Notes: a model not told the origin generated them from the sequence alone. Shown: positions 46,191 through 57,925, counted from the stretch's first letter. The stretch: 64,000 nucleotides of DNA from Mycolicibacterium moriokaense (GCF_010726085.1 NZ_AP022560.1:4092001-4156000), one strand, 5' to 3'. Translations and numbers: made by a program.

Positions 46191-46325
46191 GCAAATGAAT
46201 TGCTCGCCATTAGTCACCGCTGATTCATGCGTGGTCGTGACACTGGTTGCGACGGCACCTGGTGCCGATACAACGCCGACGGCTACCTCAAATGAAATTC
46301 AAATATCCGCCGAATTCGGCAAACG
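46191..46325. other. 135-base AT-richer gap with a small hairpin
   Basis: Between the CocE-like gene and the convergent DUF1802 gene. A short stem CGGCACC (46253-46259) / GGTGCCG (46261-46267) with imperfect flanking pairing (GTTG/CAAC) is present, followed by an AT-rich stretch near 46290-46310 that is unlike the rest of the region. No coding sequence recognised. A weak bidirectional terminator is possible. Confidence 0.45.
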
Positions 46326-46892
46326 TCAGGCGACGGCTTGGCGGACCTTCTCGGCGAGTTCTTGAAGCGCGCCATCTGCGTGTACCGGCGGCGCCCAGTC
46401 GGGCTCGACGGGTAGGGAGACCCAGCTCTTGCATCCCGCGTACTCGGGTGTGCGTTCCAGACGGATCGGTTCGCGCAGCGGACACGCCTGCACCACGAGC
46501 ACTGTGAGGCGGTGCTTGGGCCGGAAGTCCAGCCGGTCGGCCCGCACCGAATCGGCCGTCCAGATATGCAGGGACTCGATCTCGTCGAGGTTCGCCGGCC
46601 TGCCGACCTCAACGGCGGCAACGACTTTCGCCCCGGCGCGCACGATGATCTCGCCGTCGGTGCTGTCTGCGGCCGACGCATCGAGCAGGTCGCGGTGCTC
46701 CGGCCGTACTCGCTCGGCGTGGCTGTGCGCCACCGTCGGAAAGAACAGAAAACGCGAAGCCGTGAGCGCGAACCGCTTCTCGTGGATCCCGCCCTTGCGC
46801 AGCAGCACGGTTTGTCGGCCGTCGAGCAGACCGTGCACCGCCGCGCTCCACTCCTTGAGCGCGGGCTGGGTGAGCGTGGCCGTCTCCGCCAT
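46326..46892 (-). CDS. DUF1802 family protein
   Basis: A 188-residue cytoplasmic protein. The N-terminal block LKEWSAAVHGLLDGRQTVLLRKGGIHEKRF matches the DUF1802 family (quoted across residues 13-42 in my reading; key part LLRKGGIHE). Function unknown; some relatives occur beside nucleotide or restriction-type genes but no such link is visible here. It ends in AVA and is 5 bases upstream of the DUF2277 stop, so the two are probably co-transcribed. Confidence 0.8.
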   Translation of the reverse strand: MAETATLTQPALKEWSAAVHGLLDGRQTVLLRKGGIHEKRFALTASRFLFFPTVAHSHAERVRPEHRDLLDASAADSTDGEIIVRAGAKVVAAVEVGRPANLDEIESLHIWTADSVRADRLDFRPKHRLTVLVVQACPLREPIRLERTPEYAGCKSWVSLPVEPDWAPPVHADGALQELAEKVRQAVA

Positions 46893-46897
46893 CGCGG

Positions 46898-47170
46898 CTA
46901 GCCGGCCCCGGCGGCCAGCCGCGCCCGCACCTCGGGACGCCGCAGTGGCGGAACAGTCTTGGGTGGTTGCCGGCGCGGCGCCAGCCCGGCCAGCAGCCTG
47001 GCGGTGATCGCGGTGACCTCGGTGACCGCCTCTTCAAAGGCCTCGACGTTGGCGCCCGACGGCCGCGTGATGCCGCTGACCTTGCGGACGTACTGACGCG
47101 CAGCGGCCTCGATCTCCTCCGGAGTGGCCGCCGGTTCCAGACCGCGTAGCTCCGTGATGTTTCGGCACAT
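46898..47170 (-). CDS. DUF2277 family protein
   Basis: A 90-residue protein starting MCRNITELRGLEPAATPEEI and containing YVRKVSGITRPSGANV, the DUF2277 hallmark. The function is unknown; such proteins are widespread in actinobacteria and proteobacteria. I chose the ATG at 47170; the ORF to 47662 is a shadow of the divergent enoyl-CoA hydratase gene. It is 22 bases from the echA start and directly precedes the DUF1802 gene on the minus strand. Confidence 0.85.
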   Translation of the reverse strand: MCRNITELRGLEPAATPEEIEAAARQYVRKVSGITRPSGANVEAFEEAVTEVTAITARLLAGLAPRRQPPKTVPPLRRPEVRARLAAGAG

Positions 47171-47192
47171 GGCTCCACGATAGGTTCGACCC

Positions 47193-47960
47193 ATGACCAA
47201 CCCCAACAACACCGATGTCCTGCTGATCGACACCCAGGATCGGGTCCGCACGCTGACGCTGAACCGCCCGCAAGCCCGCAACGCGCTCTCGGCGGAGCTG
47301 CGGACGACGTTCTTCCAGGCGCTGCGCGATGCGGAGGCCTCGGATGACGTCGACGTGGTCATCTTCACCGGTGCGGATCCGGTGTTCTGTGCGGGGTTGG
47401 ATCTCAAGGAACTCGGCGACTCCACCGATCTGCCCGACATCTCGCCGAAGTGGCCGCCGATGACCAAGCCGGTGATCGGCGCGATCAACGGCGCCGCAGT
47501 GACCGGCGGGCTGGAGTTGGCGCTGTACTGCGACATCCTGATCGCCTCGGAGAACGCCCGCTTCGCCGATACCCACGCCCGGGTCGGGTTGATGCCCACC
47601 TGGGGACTGTCGGTCCGGCTGCCGCAGAAGGTCGGCGTCGGGCTGGCCCGCCGGATGAGCATGACCGGCGACTACCTCTCGGCCGACGATGCGCTGCGGG
47701 CGGGACTGGTCACCGAGGTGGTGCCACACGACGAGCTCATTCCCGCCGCGCGCCGGGTGGCGGCATCCATCGTCGGCAACAACCAGAAGGCAGTACGCGC
47801 CCTGCTCGCGTCGTATCACCGCATCGACGAGGCGGGCACTGCCCAGGCTCTGGCGATCGAGGCCGAGTCCGCCCTCGAGTGGATGCGCACGGCCACCGGC
47901 GATGACATCGCCGCCAACCGCGCCGCGGTGTTCGAGCGGGGTCGCGCGCAGGTTCGCTGA
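47193..47960 (+). CDS. echA16: Enoyl-CoA hydratase/isomerase family protein (EchA16-like)
   Basis: A 255-residue crotonase. It has LNRPQARNALSAELR, FCAGLDLKELG (oxyanion hole) and VIGAINGAAVTGGLELALYC with RFADTHARVGLMPTWG near residue 130, the second catalytic region. It probably hydrates or isomerises an acyl-CoA in fatty-acid or sterol breakdown; the substrate is unknown. The order echA16 before dinF follows M. tuberculosis Rv2831. ATG at 47193; 28 bases separate its stop from the next gene. Confidence 0.9.
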   Translation: MTNPNNTDVLLIDTQDRVRTLTLNRPQARNALSAELRTTFFQALRDAEASDDVDVVIFTGADPVFCAGLDLKELGDSTDLPDISPKWPPMTKPVIGAINGAAVTGGLELALYCDILIASENARFADTHARVGLMPTWGLSVRLPQKVGVGLARRMSMTGDYLSADDALRAGLVTEVVPHDELIPAARRVAASIVGNNQKAVRALLASYHRIDEAGTAQALAIEAESALEWMRTATGDDIAANRAAVFERGRAQVR

Positions 47961-47988
47961 ACCCGGGCACCCTCGTAGGCTGTCGTGC

Positions 47989-48555
47989 GTGAACGAAGCA
48001 CACGAGTACTGCGGCAGCGACGAATGGCGGCAGTTGATTCGCGAAGTCATCCTGCCCTGGGCGCTTGGCGAAACGGATCTCGGCGACGACGTTCTCGAGG
48101 TCGGTCCTGGATACGGCGCGACCACCGACGTGCTGGGCGCGTCGACCGCACGACTGACCTCGGTAGAGATCGACGACAGGCTCGCCGCGCTGCTACGTGA
48201 GCGCTTCGCCGACCATCCGTCGGTCGAGATCGTCAACGGCGATGCCACTGCACTCGACTTTGCCGACGGAAGGTTCACTGGCGCAGCCTGTTTCACGATG
48301 CTGCACCATGTGCCCACCGTCGAACTGCAGGACAAGCTGTTCGCCGAGATCGCACGGGTCCTCAAGCCGGGTGCGGCGTTGGTCGCCAGCGACAGCCTCG
48401 GCAGCGACGAGTTGGCCGTCGCGCACGAGGGCGACAACTACAACCCCGTCGATCCGGATTCGTTGCCCGCTCGGTTGGCCGCCGCCGGATTCGGCGACGT
48501 CCACGTCAGGACCAACGACTACGGCTGGACGATGATCGCGCGCGTCCAAGGCTGA
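47989..48555 (+). CDS. Class I SAM-dependent methyltransferase
   Basis: A 188-residue methyltransferase with SAM-binding VLEVGPGYGATTDVL (motif I, near residue 30), SVEIDDRLA (acidic loop) and the post-I to motif IV stretch CFTMLHHVPTVE. The cap is short and the substrate is not predictable. Start is GTG at 47989, 28 bases after echA16 and possibly in the same transcript. It ends one base before the convergent secreted-protein stop. Confidence 0.85.
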   Translation: MNEAHEYCGSDEWRQLIREVILPWALGETDLGDDVLEVGPGYGATTDVLGASTARLTSVEIDDRLAALLRERFADHPSVEIVNGDATALDFADGRFTGAACFTMLHHVPTVELQDKLFAEIARVLKPGAALVASDSLGSDELAVAHEGDNYNPVDPDSLPARLAAAGFGDVHVRTNDYGWTMIARVQG

Positions 48556-48556
48556 T

Positions 48557-49018
48557 TCAGGAGCTCGGCGGAGTATCCGGAATATCGATGTCGACGCGGA
48601 CCAGCTGCTCGATACCCGGCTGATACGTGACCGGCTCGGACAGGGTCGGGCCGAACGTCGGGCTCAGCTCGCCTCCGGGCCCGGCGAACTGGACGTTGAA
48701 CGACGGCATGACTGGGGCGCTGGTGATGTAGAGGGCCTCGCAGACGCCGTCCCGCAGCCTCGATCGGAAGAACTGGCCGTAGGCGACCTTGGGGGTGTCG
48801 GACGCGGCGCCGCCCTCGGAGAGAATCACCGACGAACCGCGTCGGACAGGGTCGAGCGCCGCGGCGCCGACGCACTGGTCGGCGTCGTCCACCTGGGTGA
48901 ACGGCTGGTGGATAAGCACATACACCGCGGTGGCGACGGTGGGCTCCGCCGCAGACTGCGGCACCCCGACGACGCCCGCCGATGCCACGACGGCGAATAC
49001 GCACGCGACCCGTTTCAT
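48557..49018 (-). CDS. Secreted protein of unknown function
   Basis: A 153-residue protein with a signal peptide MKRVACVFAVVASAGVVGVPQSAA followed by E-P-T (cleavage probably after SAA). The mature protein has two cysteines (DQCVGAA and GVCEALY) that could pair, and ends with a Pro-rich tail IPDTPPSS. I do not recognise the family. Located downstream in the same direction as dinF on the minus strand with 9 bases between, so possibly on its transcript. Confidence 0.72.
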   Translation of the reverse strand: MKRVACVFAVVASAGVVGVPQSAAEPTVATAVYVLIHQPFTQVDDADQCVGAAALDPVRRGSSVILSEGGAASDTPKVAYGQFFRSRLRDGVCEALYITSAPVMPSFNVQFAGPGGELSPTFGPTLSEPVTYQPGIEQLVRVDIDIPDTPPSS

Positions 49019-49027
49019 GCGTAGAAC

Positions 49028-50386
49028 CTAACCGGTGCCCGGCACCAGCCAGCGACCGGAAAAGGCCCGCCACCCGACGAACACCAGCCGCAGGACCATG
49101 AACGTCGACAGCCCGGCCCAGATGCCGAGCAGCCCCCAGCCGAACGCCAGCGACAGCCAGATCAACGGCAGGAACCCGACCACCGCGCTGATCAACGTGG
49201 CGTTGCGCATGAACTTGGCGTCACCGGCACCCAGCAGCACGCCGTCGAGTGCGAAAACGATTCCGGCGATGGGCAATTGGGCCACCATGAACCACCACGG
49301 GACGCCGATGGCGTCGAGCACCGAACGGTCGTCGGTGAATACGCTCGGAAACACCGAGGCGCCGACCGCGAACACGCCCGCCAGCACCGCGGAGGCCAGT
49401 GTCGAGAAGATGGTGACCCGCCATGCCACCGACTTCGCATGCGCCAACTGTCCCGCGCCGAGCGCGGCACCCACCAACGACTGCGCGGCGATGGCCAGTG
49501 AGTCCAACACCAGGGCGAGGGTGTTCCACAGCTGCAGCACCACCTGATGCGCCGCGACCGCGGCAGCGCCAAACCGAGCCGCGACGGCCCCTGCGGAGAC
49601 GAAGCAGGCCTGAAAGGCCAAGGTGCGCAACAACAAATCGCGACCCATCACGACCTGCGCTCGCAGCACAGAGGGTTCGATCCGCAACGGCACCTTCTCG
49701 ACGTAGAGCGCGCGCAGGAACAGCAGGGCGGCGAGCCATTGCCCGACCAGGTTGGCCACGGCCGAACCCGCCAGCTCGAGCCTCGGCAACCCCAACCACC
49801 CGTACACGAGCAGCGGGCACAGCACCGCCGAGAGCGCGAAGCCCGTCACGACGTAGCGCAGTGGGCGAACGGTGTCCTGCACGCCGCGCATCCAGCCGTT
49901 GCCCGCGGCCGAGACCAGGATGGCCGGCACCCCGAACGTCGCGATCCGCACCCATGGCAACGCCGCGTCGGCGATCTCGCCTCCCCCGGATGATCCGGCC
50001 AGTGCCGACACCACCGGAACGGCCGCCACCTGGATGACCACGACGATCAGCCAGCCCAGCCCCAACGCCAACCACGTGGCCTGCAGACCTTCGCCGACGG
50101 CCGCCTGCCGGTTACCAGCACCGAAGAACCGCGCCGATCGGGCGGTGGTGCCGTACGACAGGAACGTCATCTGCGAGCTGAGCGTCGCCAGGATCAGCCC
50201 GCCGATCGCCAGGCCCGCCAGCGCAAGGGCGCCAAGCCGGCCGACGATGGCGATGTCGAACAGCAGGTAGATCGGTTCTGCCGCGAGCACCCCGAGTGCG
50301 GGTAGCGCCAGACCCGCGATGCGGCGACCGGTCGCCGTCGGCGCCGCGGATTCGTGGGACGGGTCAGCCAAGGCGCCTGCCGACAA
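49028..50386 (-). CDS. dinF: MATE-family multidrug/metabolite efflux transporter (DinF-type)
   Basis: A 452-residue, twelve-helix MATE transporter. The first helix region GLALPALGVLAAEPIYLLFDIAIVGRLG is typical of DinF-type members; both six-helix halves are present. It would export cationic drugs or metabolites using a Na+ or H+ gradient. The ORF start is a TTG at 50386; another TTG at 50371 (LADPSHES) is possible, so the first few residues are uncertain. It follows nrnA by 27 bases in an operon with rbfA and infB upstream, the Rv2836c arrangement. Confidence 0.88.
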   Translation of the reverse strand: MSAGALADPSHESAAPTATGRRIAGLALPALGVLAAEPIYLLFDIAIVGRLGALALAGLAIGGLILATLSSQMTFLSYGTTARSARFFGAGNRQAAVGEGLQATWLALGLGWLIVVVIQVAAVPVVSALAGSSGGGEIADAALPWVRIATFGVPAILVSAAGNGWMRGVQDTVRPLRYVVTGFALSAVLCPLLVYGWLGLPRLELAGSAVANLVGQWLAALLFLRALYVEKVPLRIEPSVLRAQVVMGRDLLLRTLAFQACFVSAGAVAARFGAAAVAAHQVVLQLWNTLALVLDSLAIAAQSLVGAALGAGQLAHAKSVAWRVTIFSTLASAVLAGVFAVGASVFPSVFTDDRSVLDAIGVPWWFMVAQLPIAGIVFALDGVLLGAGDAKFMRNATLISAVVGFLPLIWLSLAFGWGLLGIWAGLSTFMVLRLVFVGWRAFSGRWLVPGTG

Positions 50387-50413
50387 GGTCGGCCGCGGCG
50401 CGTGCGGACGGAG

Positions 50414-51899
<1,486 letters not shown>

Positions 51900-51910
51900 G
51901 TGCGAACCTC

Positions 51911-54616
51911 CTAGGTCCTCTGCTTCTCGACGAGCTCGTACGTCTCGATGACGTCGCCTTCCTTGATGTCGGAGTACGTCAACGTCAGACCGCACTCGTA
52001 ACCGTCGCGCACCTCGGTGACGTCATCCTTCTCGCGACGCAGCGACGACACGGTGAGGTTCTCCGCGACGACGACGCTGTCACGCAGCAGGCGCGCCTTC
52101 GAGTTACGCCGGATGACACCGGAGGTGACGAGGCAGCCGGCGATGTTGCCGACCTTCGACGACCGGAAGATGGCGCGGATCTCGGCACGGCCGAGCTCCT
52201 TCTCCTCGTAGACCGGCTTGAGCATGCCCTTCAGAGCGCTCTCGATCTCGTCGATCGCCTGGTAGATCACCGAGTAGTACCGGATCTCCACACCCTCGCG
52301 GTTGGCCAGCTCGGTGGCCTTGCCCTCGGCGCGGACGTTGAACCCGATGATGATCGCGTCCGAGGCCGACGCCAGGTTGACGTTGGTCTCGGTGACGCCG
52401 CCGACGCCGCGGTCGATGACCCGCAGCTCGACTTCGTCGTCGATCTGGATGCCCAGCAGGGCCTCCTCGAGTGCTTCGACCGTGCCCGCGTTGTCGCCCT
52501 TGAGGATCAGGTTCAGCTGGCTGGTTTCCTTCAGCGCCGAATCCAGGTCCTCGAGGCTGATCCGCTTGCGGGCCCGCGCGGCCATGGCGTTGCGCTTGCG
52601 CGCACTGCGCCGGTCGGCGATCTGGCGTGCGATGCGGTCCTCGTCGACAACCAGGAAGTTGTCACCCGCGCCGGGCACCGACGTGAAGCCGATGACCTGC
52701 ACCGGCCGCGACGGCAGCGCCTCTTCGACGTCCTCGCCGTGCTCGTCGACCATGCGGCGCACACGCCCGTAGGCGTCGCCGGCGACCACCGAGTCGCCGA
52801 CGCGCAGCGTGCCGCGCTGGATGAGCACCGTGGCCACCGGGCCGCGACCGCGGTCCAGGTGCGCCTCGATCGCGACGCCCTGGGCCTCCATGTCGGGGTT
52901 GGCCCGCAGATCGAGCGCGGCGTCAGCGGTCAGGATGACGGCCTCGAGCAGCGCCTGGATGTTCGTGCCCTGCTTGGCCGAGATGTCGACGAACATCGTG
53001 TCGCCGCCGAATTCCTCTGGCACCAAACCGTATTCGGTCAACTGGCCGCGGATCTTGGCGGGGTCGGCGCCCTCCTTGTCGATCTTGTTGACCGCAACCA
53101 CGATCGGCACGTCGGCGGCCTGCGCGTGGTTGATGGCCTCCACCGTCTGCGGCATGACACCGTCGTCGGCCGCGACCACCAGGATCGCGATGTCGGTGGC
53201 CTTTGCGCCACGGGCACGCATCGCGGTGAACGCTTCGTGGCCCGGGGTGTCGATGAAGGTGATCGGCCGCGGGGTGCCGTCGAGGTCGACCTCGACCTGG
53301 TAGGCGCCGATGTGCTGGGTGATGCCGCCGGCCTCTTCCTCGCGGACGTTGGCCTGACGGATCGTGTCCAGCAGTCGGGTCTTGCCGTGGTCGACGTGAC
53401 CCATGACGGTGACCACCGGCGGACGGGTCTCGAGGTCCTCCTCGCCACCCTCGTCCTCGCCGTACGTGAGGTCGAACGACTCGAGCAGCTCGCGGTCCTC
53501 GTCCTCCGGGGACACGACCTGCACGACGTAGTTCATCTCGCTGCCCAGCAGTTCGAGCGTCTCGTCGCCGACCGACTGCGTCGCGGTGACCATCTCACCG
53601 AGGTTGAACAACGCCTGCACCAGAGCAGCGGGGTTCGCGTCGATCTTCTCGGCGAAGTCGGACAGGGACGCACCACGCGCGAGGCGAATGGTTTCCCCGT
53701 TGCCGTGCGGCAGTCGCACGCCACCGACGACCGGGGCCTGCATGTTCTCGTATTCGGCGCGTTTCGCCCTCTTCGACTTGCGACCACGCTTGGGCGCACC
53801 ACCGGGACGACCGAACGCACCGGCCGCGCCACCGCGCTGGCCGGGACGACCGCCACCACCGGGGCGACCGCGATAGCCGCCGCCTGCGGGCGCGCCGCCA
53901 CCACCGCCGGCGCCACCGCCGCGGTAGTTACCGCCACCGCCACCGGGACCGCCTGCACGTCCGCCACCGCCACCGGGACCACGGCCACCGGGACCGGGAC
54001 GCGGTCCGCCGGGGCGGCCGCCGCCTGCCGGGGCACCCGGCCGGGGTCCGGCCGGACGCGGAGGCATGTTGCCCGGCGACATGCCGGGTCGCGGAGCTCC
54101 GGGCCGCGGTGCGCCTGGGCGGGGTGCCTGCGGACGCGGAATCGGCCGGTCGACCGGCTGCTGCGACGAGAAAGGATTGTTGCCGACGCGCGGGGCACGC
54201 GCGGCGGGCTTGGGCGCACCGGGCGCCGGGCCGGGCCGGGGCCCTGGCGTCGGGCCGGGCTGCGCCGGGGGTGCGGCCGGAGGCGCGGGTGGCGCCGCCG
54301 CGGCTGCCGGAGGCGGCGCGGCCGCAGCCGGTTCCTGCGGCGGGGCGGGCTTCGGTGCGGCCGGCTTCGCCGCCGGTTTGGCCGGCGCGGTGGCTGCCGA
54401 ACCGTTGCCGCCTGCCGTGACCTTCTCCGCGGCGGCCTTCTCCGCAGCCGCCTTGCCGCCGCCGAACGACTCGCGCAACCGGCGCGCGACGGGGGCTTCC
54501 ACGGTGGAGGACGCGGATTTGACGAATTCGCCCTGATCGCTCAGGCGGGCGAGTACTTCCTTACTTGTGACACCGAGTTCCTTGGCCAACTCGTGTACAC
54601 GGGCCTTACCTGCCAC
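51911..54616 (-). CDS. infB: Translation initiation factor IF-2
   Basis: IF-2 is the GTPase that brings fMet-tRNA to the 30S and joins 50S subunits. The 901-residue protein begins with the IF2 N-terminal domain ([20 protein letters not shown]), followed by a Pro/Gly/Ala/Arg-rich disordered region (about residues 60-290) and then the G domain with [14 protein letters not shown] (GxxxxGKT), DTPGHEAF and NKID, plus the C-terminal tRNA-binding domain. The start is GTG at 54616. The long N-terminal low-complexity region is very GC-rich. Confidence 0.97.
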   Translation of the reverse strand: MAGKARVHELAKELGVTSKEVLARLSDQGEFVKSASSTVEAPVARRLRESFGGGKAAAEKAAAEKVTAGGNGSAATAPAKPAAKPAAPKPAPPQEPAAAAPPPAAAAAPPAPPAAPPAQPGPTPGPRPGPAPGAPKPAARAPRVGNNPFSSQQPVDRPIPRPQAPRPGAPRPGAPRPGMSPGNMPPRPAGPRPGAPAGGGRPGGPRPGPGGRGPGGGGGRAGGPGGGGGNYRGGGAGGGGGAPAGGGYRGRPGGGGRPGQRGGAAGAFGRPGGAPKRGRKSKRAKRAEYENMQAPVVGGVRLPHGNGETIRLARGASLSDFAEKIDANPAALVQALFNLGEMVTATQSVGDETLELLGSEMNYVVQVVSPEDEDRELLESFDLTYGEDEGGEEDLETRPPVVTVMGHVDHGKTRLLDTIRQANVREEEAGGITQHIGAYQVEVDLDGTPRPITFIDTPGHEAFTAMRARGAKATDIAILVVAADDGVMPQTVEAINHAQAADVPIVVAVNKIDKEGADPAKIRGQLTEYGLVPEEFGGDTMFVDISAKQGTNIQALLEAVILTADAALDLRANPDMEAQGVAIEAHLDRGRGPVATVLIQRGTLRVGDSVVAGDAYGRVRRMVDEHGEDVEEALPSRPVQVIGFTSVPGAGDNFLVVDEDRIARQIADRRSARKRNAMAARARKRISLEDLDSALKETSQLNLILKGDNAGTVEALEEALLGIQIDDEVELRVIDRGVGGVTETNVNLASASDAIIIGFNVRAEGKATELANREGVEIRYYSVIYQAIDEIESALKGMLKPVYEEKELGRAEIRAIFRSSKVGNIAGCLVTSGVIRRNSKARLLRDSVVVAENLTVSSLRREKDDVTEVRDGYECGLTLTYSDIKEGDVIETYELVEKQRT

Positions 54617-54694
54617 TACAACTCCTGTCTAGGAGGCCGCAGCGGTGGTAGGCGCCGCGCCTCGGGTTAGCTATGACACATGGTCATCGGGACT

Positions 54695-55045
54695 TCACGG
54701 TGTGCTCATGTTCTTCGCAACCTGTTCTGTTGCCGGGTGTCGGAGCCGCTCTATGTGCTCCATTACCGCGGTGGTATCTGGTTTACCGCTGATGCGCAGC
54801 GCTCGGGCGAATGCTTGCCGCCGAATTGCCGCGTCTAGGCACTGCGGATCGAGGTGCAACCAGGCACCCCGCCCCGGCAGCCTTCTCGCAGTGTCAACGG
54901 TTACGGCGCACTTGCCGTTCCCCTCATCCACCGCGACCACACGAAGCAGTTCGACGGCCAGCTCTCGCCTTCGACAGCCGATGCACGTGCGGACCGGTCC
55001 TTCTGGTCTTCTGTGCGGAGCAGCCGAAGTCTCGCGCTGGATCAC
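54695..55045 (-). CDS. YlxR family RNA-binding protein (DUF448)
   Basis: A 116-residue protein between infB and nusA with RTCIGCRRRELAVELLR and the GRGAWLHLDPQCLDAAIRR block, the DUF448/YlxR pattern. YlxR proteins bind RNA and modulate ribosome or RNase P functions in other bacteria. The start is GTG at 55045. Position and length match Rv2840c. It lies 65 bases from nusA and 78 bases from infB in the nusA-infB operon. Confidence 0.9.
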   Translation of the reverse strand: MIQRETSAAPHRRPEGPVRTCIGCRRRELAVELLRVVAVDEGNGKCAVTVDTARRLPGRGAWLHLDPQCLDAAIRRQAFARALRISGKPDTTAVMEHIERLRHPATEQVAKNMSTP

Positions 55046-55110
55046 GGTTCAGTCTAGCCATACCTGGTCGTCACACAGAAATACCAGGCAATTGAACCGT
55101 GGCTGGGGCC

Positions 55111-56112
55111 TCACCCAGCGGGTACCGCCTCCGCATCGCTGCGGATGTCGATGCGCCAGCCGGTCAGCCGTGCGGCCAGGCGGGCGTTCTGTCCTTCTTT
55201 GCCGATCGCCAGCGACAACTGGAAATCCGGCACCACGACGCGGGCGGCGCGGGCGGTCTCGTCGATGACGCTCACCGACACCACTTTCGCCGGTGACAGG
55301 GCGTTGGCCACGAACTTCGCCGGGTCGGGATCGAAGTCGATGATGTCGATCTTCTCGCCGGACAGCTCGCTCATCACGTTGCGCACCCGCTGGCCCATCG
55401 GTCCGATGCACGCCCCCTTGGCGTTGAGTCCGGGGACCCGCGACGTCACCGCGATCTTCGAGCGGTGGCCCGCCTCACGCGCGACCGCGACGATCTCCAC
55501 CGACCCCTCGGCGATCTCCGGAACCTCCAGCGAGAACAGCTTGCGCACCAGGTTGGGGTGCGTGCGCGACAGCGTGATCAGCGGCTCGCGCGCCCCGCGA
55601 GTGACGCCGACGACGTAGCAGCGCAGGCGGTCGCCGTGTTCGTAGCGCTCCCCCGGTACCTGCTCGGCCGCGGGGATGACGCCCTCCGATCCTTTCGTCT
55701 CGCTTCCCATCCGGACGACGACGAGCCCGCGGGCGTTGGCGCGTGCATCGCGCTGGATGACGCCGCCGACGATGTCACCCTCGCGGGCGGAGAACTCGCC
55801 GTAGTTCTTCTCGTTCTCGGCGTCGCGCAGCCGCTGCAGGATCACCTGACGTGCAGTGGTCGCCGCGATACGGCCGAAACCCTCTGGGGTGTCATCCCAT
55901 TCAGAGATGACATTGCCGTCTTCGTCGGTTTCGCGTGCCAGCACCTGGACCACGCCGGTCTTGCGGTCGATCTCGATGCGGGCGTCGGCCTCGTGGCCCT
56001 CCGTGTGCCGATACGCGGTCAGCAACGCAGATTTGATGGTTTCGACGACGACATCGACCGAAATCCCCTTGTCGGCCTCGATGGCGTGCAACGCCGCCAT
56101 GTCAATGTTCAC
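55111..56112 (-). CDS. nusA: Transcription termination/antitermination factor NusA
   Basis: NusA binds RNA polymerase and nascent RNA to control pausing, termination and rRNA antitermination. The 333-residue protein has the N-terminal domain ([20 protein letters not shown]), S1 domain ([16 protein letters not shown]) and two KH domains ([25 protein letters not shown] and [20 protein letters not shown], quoted in part), without the E. coli C-terminal acidic repeats. The start is GTG at 56112, overlapping the rimP stop (GTGA), so translation is coupled. Confidence 0.97.
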   Translation of the reverse strand: MNIDMAALHAIEADKGISVDVVVETIKSALLTAYRHTEGHEADARIEIDRKTGVVQVLARETDEDGNVISEWDDTPEGFGRIAATTARQVILQRLRDAENEKNYGEFSAREGDIVGGVIQRDARANARGLVVVRMGSETKGSEGVIPAAEQVPGERYEHGDRLRCYVVGVTRGAREPLITLSRTHPNLVRKLFSLEVPEIAEGSVEIVAVAREAGHRSKIAVTSRVPGLNAKGACIGPMGQRVRNVMSELSGEKIDIIDFDPDPAKFVANALSPAKVVSVSVIDETARAARVVVPDFQLSLAIGKEGQNARLAARLTGWRIDIRSDAEAVPAG

Positions 56113-56648
56113 CGCGGAGCCTCCTTCTCAGATAGACCGGCCAGCTCCAGCTCGCGCTGATTCGGAGGTGAGAACTCAACCTGTACAACTGCTTTGGCGA
56201 TGCTGTCCATCGCTATTTCGCGGACCGAGAGAGCGGCGCTGCGAGGATCGCGCACGATCAATCGCACAGTGCCATCGCTGGTTTCACCCAGTCGGCCGGT
56301 CAGTTCGGCGCCGTCGGACAGTGTCAGGTCGACCTTGCGACCCCGGGCCCGACGGAAATGCTTCTCAGTGGTCAGCGGCCGGTCGACGCCCGGCGAGGTG
56401 ACCTCGAGGACGTAGGGCGTCGCGCTGCGATCGACACGATCCAGCAATTCGGATGCGGACCGGGACAACGCGGCAGCCGCGTCAAGGTCCAGGCCTTGGT
56501 CGCCGTCAGCCACGACGGTGATTCGAGGGGGGCGCGCGGCGGCGTCGATGACTACGTTCTCAATCTCGTAGCCTGCGCGCGCGAACTCACCGTCAAGTAG
56601 CTCGACCACCTGTTTCTGCGACGGCAATCCCGCTGAGCGCTCCGTCAC
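56109..56648 (-). CDS. rimP: Ribosome maturation factor RimP
   Basis: RimP binds the 30S subunit during late assembly of the S12-containing side. The 179-residue protein ([21 protein letters not shown]) has the N-terminal domain with [41 protein letters not shown] and a C-terminal beta barrel. I chose the GTG at 56648 because GAGGAG precedes it at a good distance and the residue order matches the M. tuberculosis start; the ORF is open to 56720. It leads the rimP-nusA-ylxR-infB-rbfA-nrnA-dinF cluster. Confidence 0.95.
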   Translation of the reverse strand: MTERSAGLPSQKQVVELLDGEFARAGYEIENVVIDAAARPPRITVVADGDQGLDLDAAAALSRSASELLDRVDRSATPYVLEVTSPGVDRPLTTEKHFRRARGRKVDLTLSDGAELTGRLGETSDGTVRLIVRDPRSAALSVREIAMDSIAKAVVQVEFSPPNQRELELAGLSEKEAPR

Positions 56649-56806
56649 GGCGAGCTCCTCATCTTGAGTTGTCTCCGACACTGGTTCGGTGTGCCTTCGG
56701 CGCGAAACCGGTACAGACACTGGACCTGCGTATCAACGATACGCCAGCGCCGGGGTGCTAAAAGGCAAAAAGCGCGGTGGCGATGGGCACCGCCCACAAT
56801 GGCAAG

Positions 56807-57337
56807 ATGTTGCACGTGCCGAGCCCTTCGCTGACCCTCAGCAGGCGTCAAGTCCTGGTCGGAGCGGCGGCTTTGGCGCTGCTGGGCGCCTCGGTTTCGG
56901 CGTGCGGGTCGTCGTCGGAGCCACCACCGGAAGTCGCCGAGCTGGAGGCACAACTGGACCGGGCTCGCGCCGACAGCCAACTGGCGACCGACGCGGCGGC
57001 CGTCGCGAAAGGGGACACCGCCGAGGCGTTGACCACGGTGGCGTCGGAGCGGTCGGCACATGCGCAGGCCCTGTCCGACGAGCTGGTCCGGATGCGTGGG
57101 GCCGACACGCCCACGAGCACCACATCCTCACCGCCCTCACCGACCGAGACGACGGCCGAGCCCGCGAAGGCGCCGACGGCAGAGGACGTCATCGAGGCGC
57201 TGCGCACCTCGGCCGGCAGCGCGGCCGGCCTGGCCGCCAAGATGTCGGGTTATCGGGCTGGGCTGCTCGGCTCGATCGCCGCGGCGTGTGCCGCCGCCTA
57301 CTCCGTCGCACTGGCTCCGCAGGAGCAACCGCAGTGA
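56807..57337 (+). CDS. Tat-type lipoprotein of unknown function (Rv2843-like)
   Basis: A 176-residue exported protein from the ATG at 56807. The N-terminus has twin arginines (LSRRQVLVGAAAL) and a lipobox-like SVSACGSSS, so the mature protein is probably lipid-anchored and Tat-exported. The mature part is Ala/Glu/Asp-rich, likely helical or coiled coil (EVAELEAQLDRARADSQL), with a Ser/Thr/Pro linker (TPTSTTSSPPSPTET). I know no activity. The stop overlaps the next gene start (GTGA). An ORF start at 56777 is also possible. Confidence 0.75.
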   Translation: MLHVPSPSLTLSRRQVLVGAAALALLGASVSACGSSSEPPPEVAELEAQLDRARADSQLATDAAAVAKGDTAEALTTVASERSAHAQALSDELVRMRGADTPTSTTSSPPSPTETTAEPAKAPTAEDVIEALRTSAGSAAGLAAKMSGYRAGLLGSIAAACAAAYSVALAPQEQPQ

Positions 57338-57873
57338 CGTCGCCCCGGCCATCGCCCACGCCCAGCTCACCCTCCTCAACGTCACCGACCACGACCACGT
57401 CGTCGCGCGCCGCCGAGCCCACCAGCCCGACGCGGCCGCCGAATCCCGCCGACGGCGCATTGTTCGACGCGATCGCGACCGCACAGGCCGCGATCTACGG
57501 ATACGGGATCGTGTCGGCGCATGCTTCACCCGACATGAACTACCTGGTGTCGTCGTCCATGGCGCAGCACCGCAAGCGGCGCGAGGAGGCTCTCGCCATG
57601 CTGGAGGCGCGATCGGTGGAGGCGCCATTGCCCGCCGCCGGCTACCAGTTGCCCATGGAGGTCGACAACCCCACGGACGCAGCCGAACTCGCGGTGCGGA
57701 TGGAAAAGGACTCCGCCGTCGCATGGCGCGCCGTCATCGAGCAGGCCACCGACGAGCAGGAGCGTGCGTTCGGCGTCAGCGCGCTGACGGAGTGTGCGGT
57801 CACGGCGGCGGAGTGGAGCCGGGTGCTGGGCACGAAACCGATCACGGTCGCGTTCCCGGGCGGCAGCGAGTAG
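57334..57873 (+). CDS. DUF4439 ferritin-like domain protein (Rv2844-like)
   Basis: A 179-residue protein with an N-terminal Ser/Pro/Thr-rich linker (residues 1-36) and a helical ferritin-like C-terminal domain (ALFDAIATAQAAIYGYGIVSA, MAQHRKRREEAL, and later helices), the DUF4439 pattern. No metal-binding Glu/His pair is clearly conserved, so redox function is unproven. The start is GTG at 57334, overlapping the stop of the lipoprotein gene, which suggests one transcript and coordinated expression. Convergent with proS across a strong hairpin (57926-57989). Confidence 0.75.
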   Translation: MTSPRPSPTPSSPSSTSPTTTTSSRAAEPTSPTRPPNPADGALFDAIATAQAAIYGYGIVSAHASPDMNYLVSSSMAQHRKRREEALAMLEARSVEAPLPAAGYQLPMEVDNPTDAAELAVRMEKDSAVAWRAVIEQATDEQERAFGVSALTECAVTAAEWSRVLGTKPITVAFPGGSE

Positions 57874-57925
57874 CTCCCCCGCAGCGTCTGCGCCTACACC
57901 CCTCCGCGAGCTGGGCCCACACCCT

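Noticed and set aside
53746..54436. Gly-rich stretch resembling a PE_PGRS gene
   Set aside because: It is in the frame of infB between its two recognisable domains.
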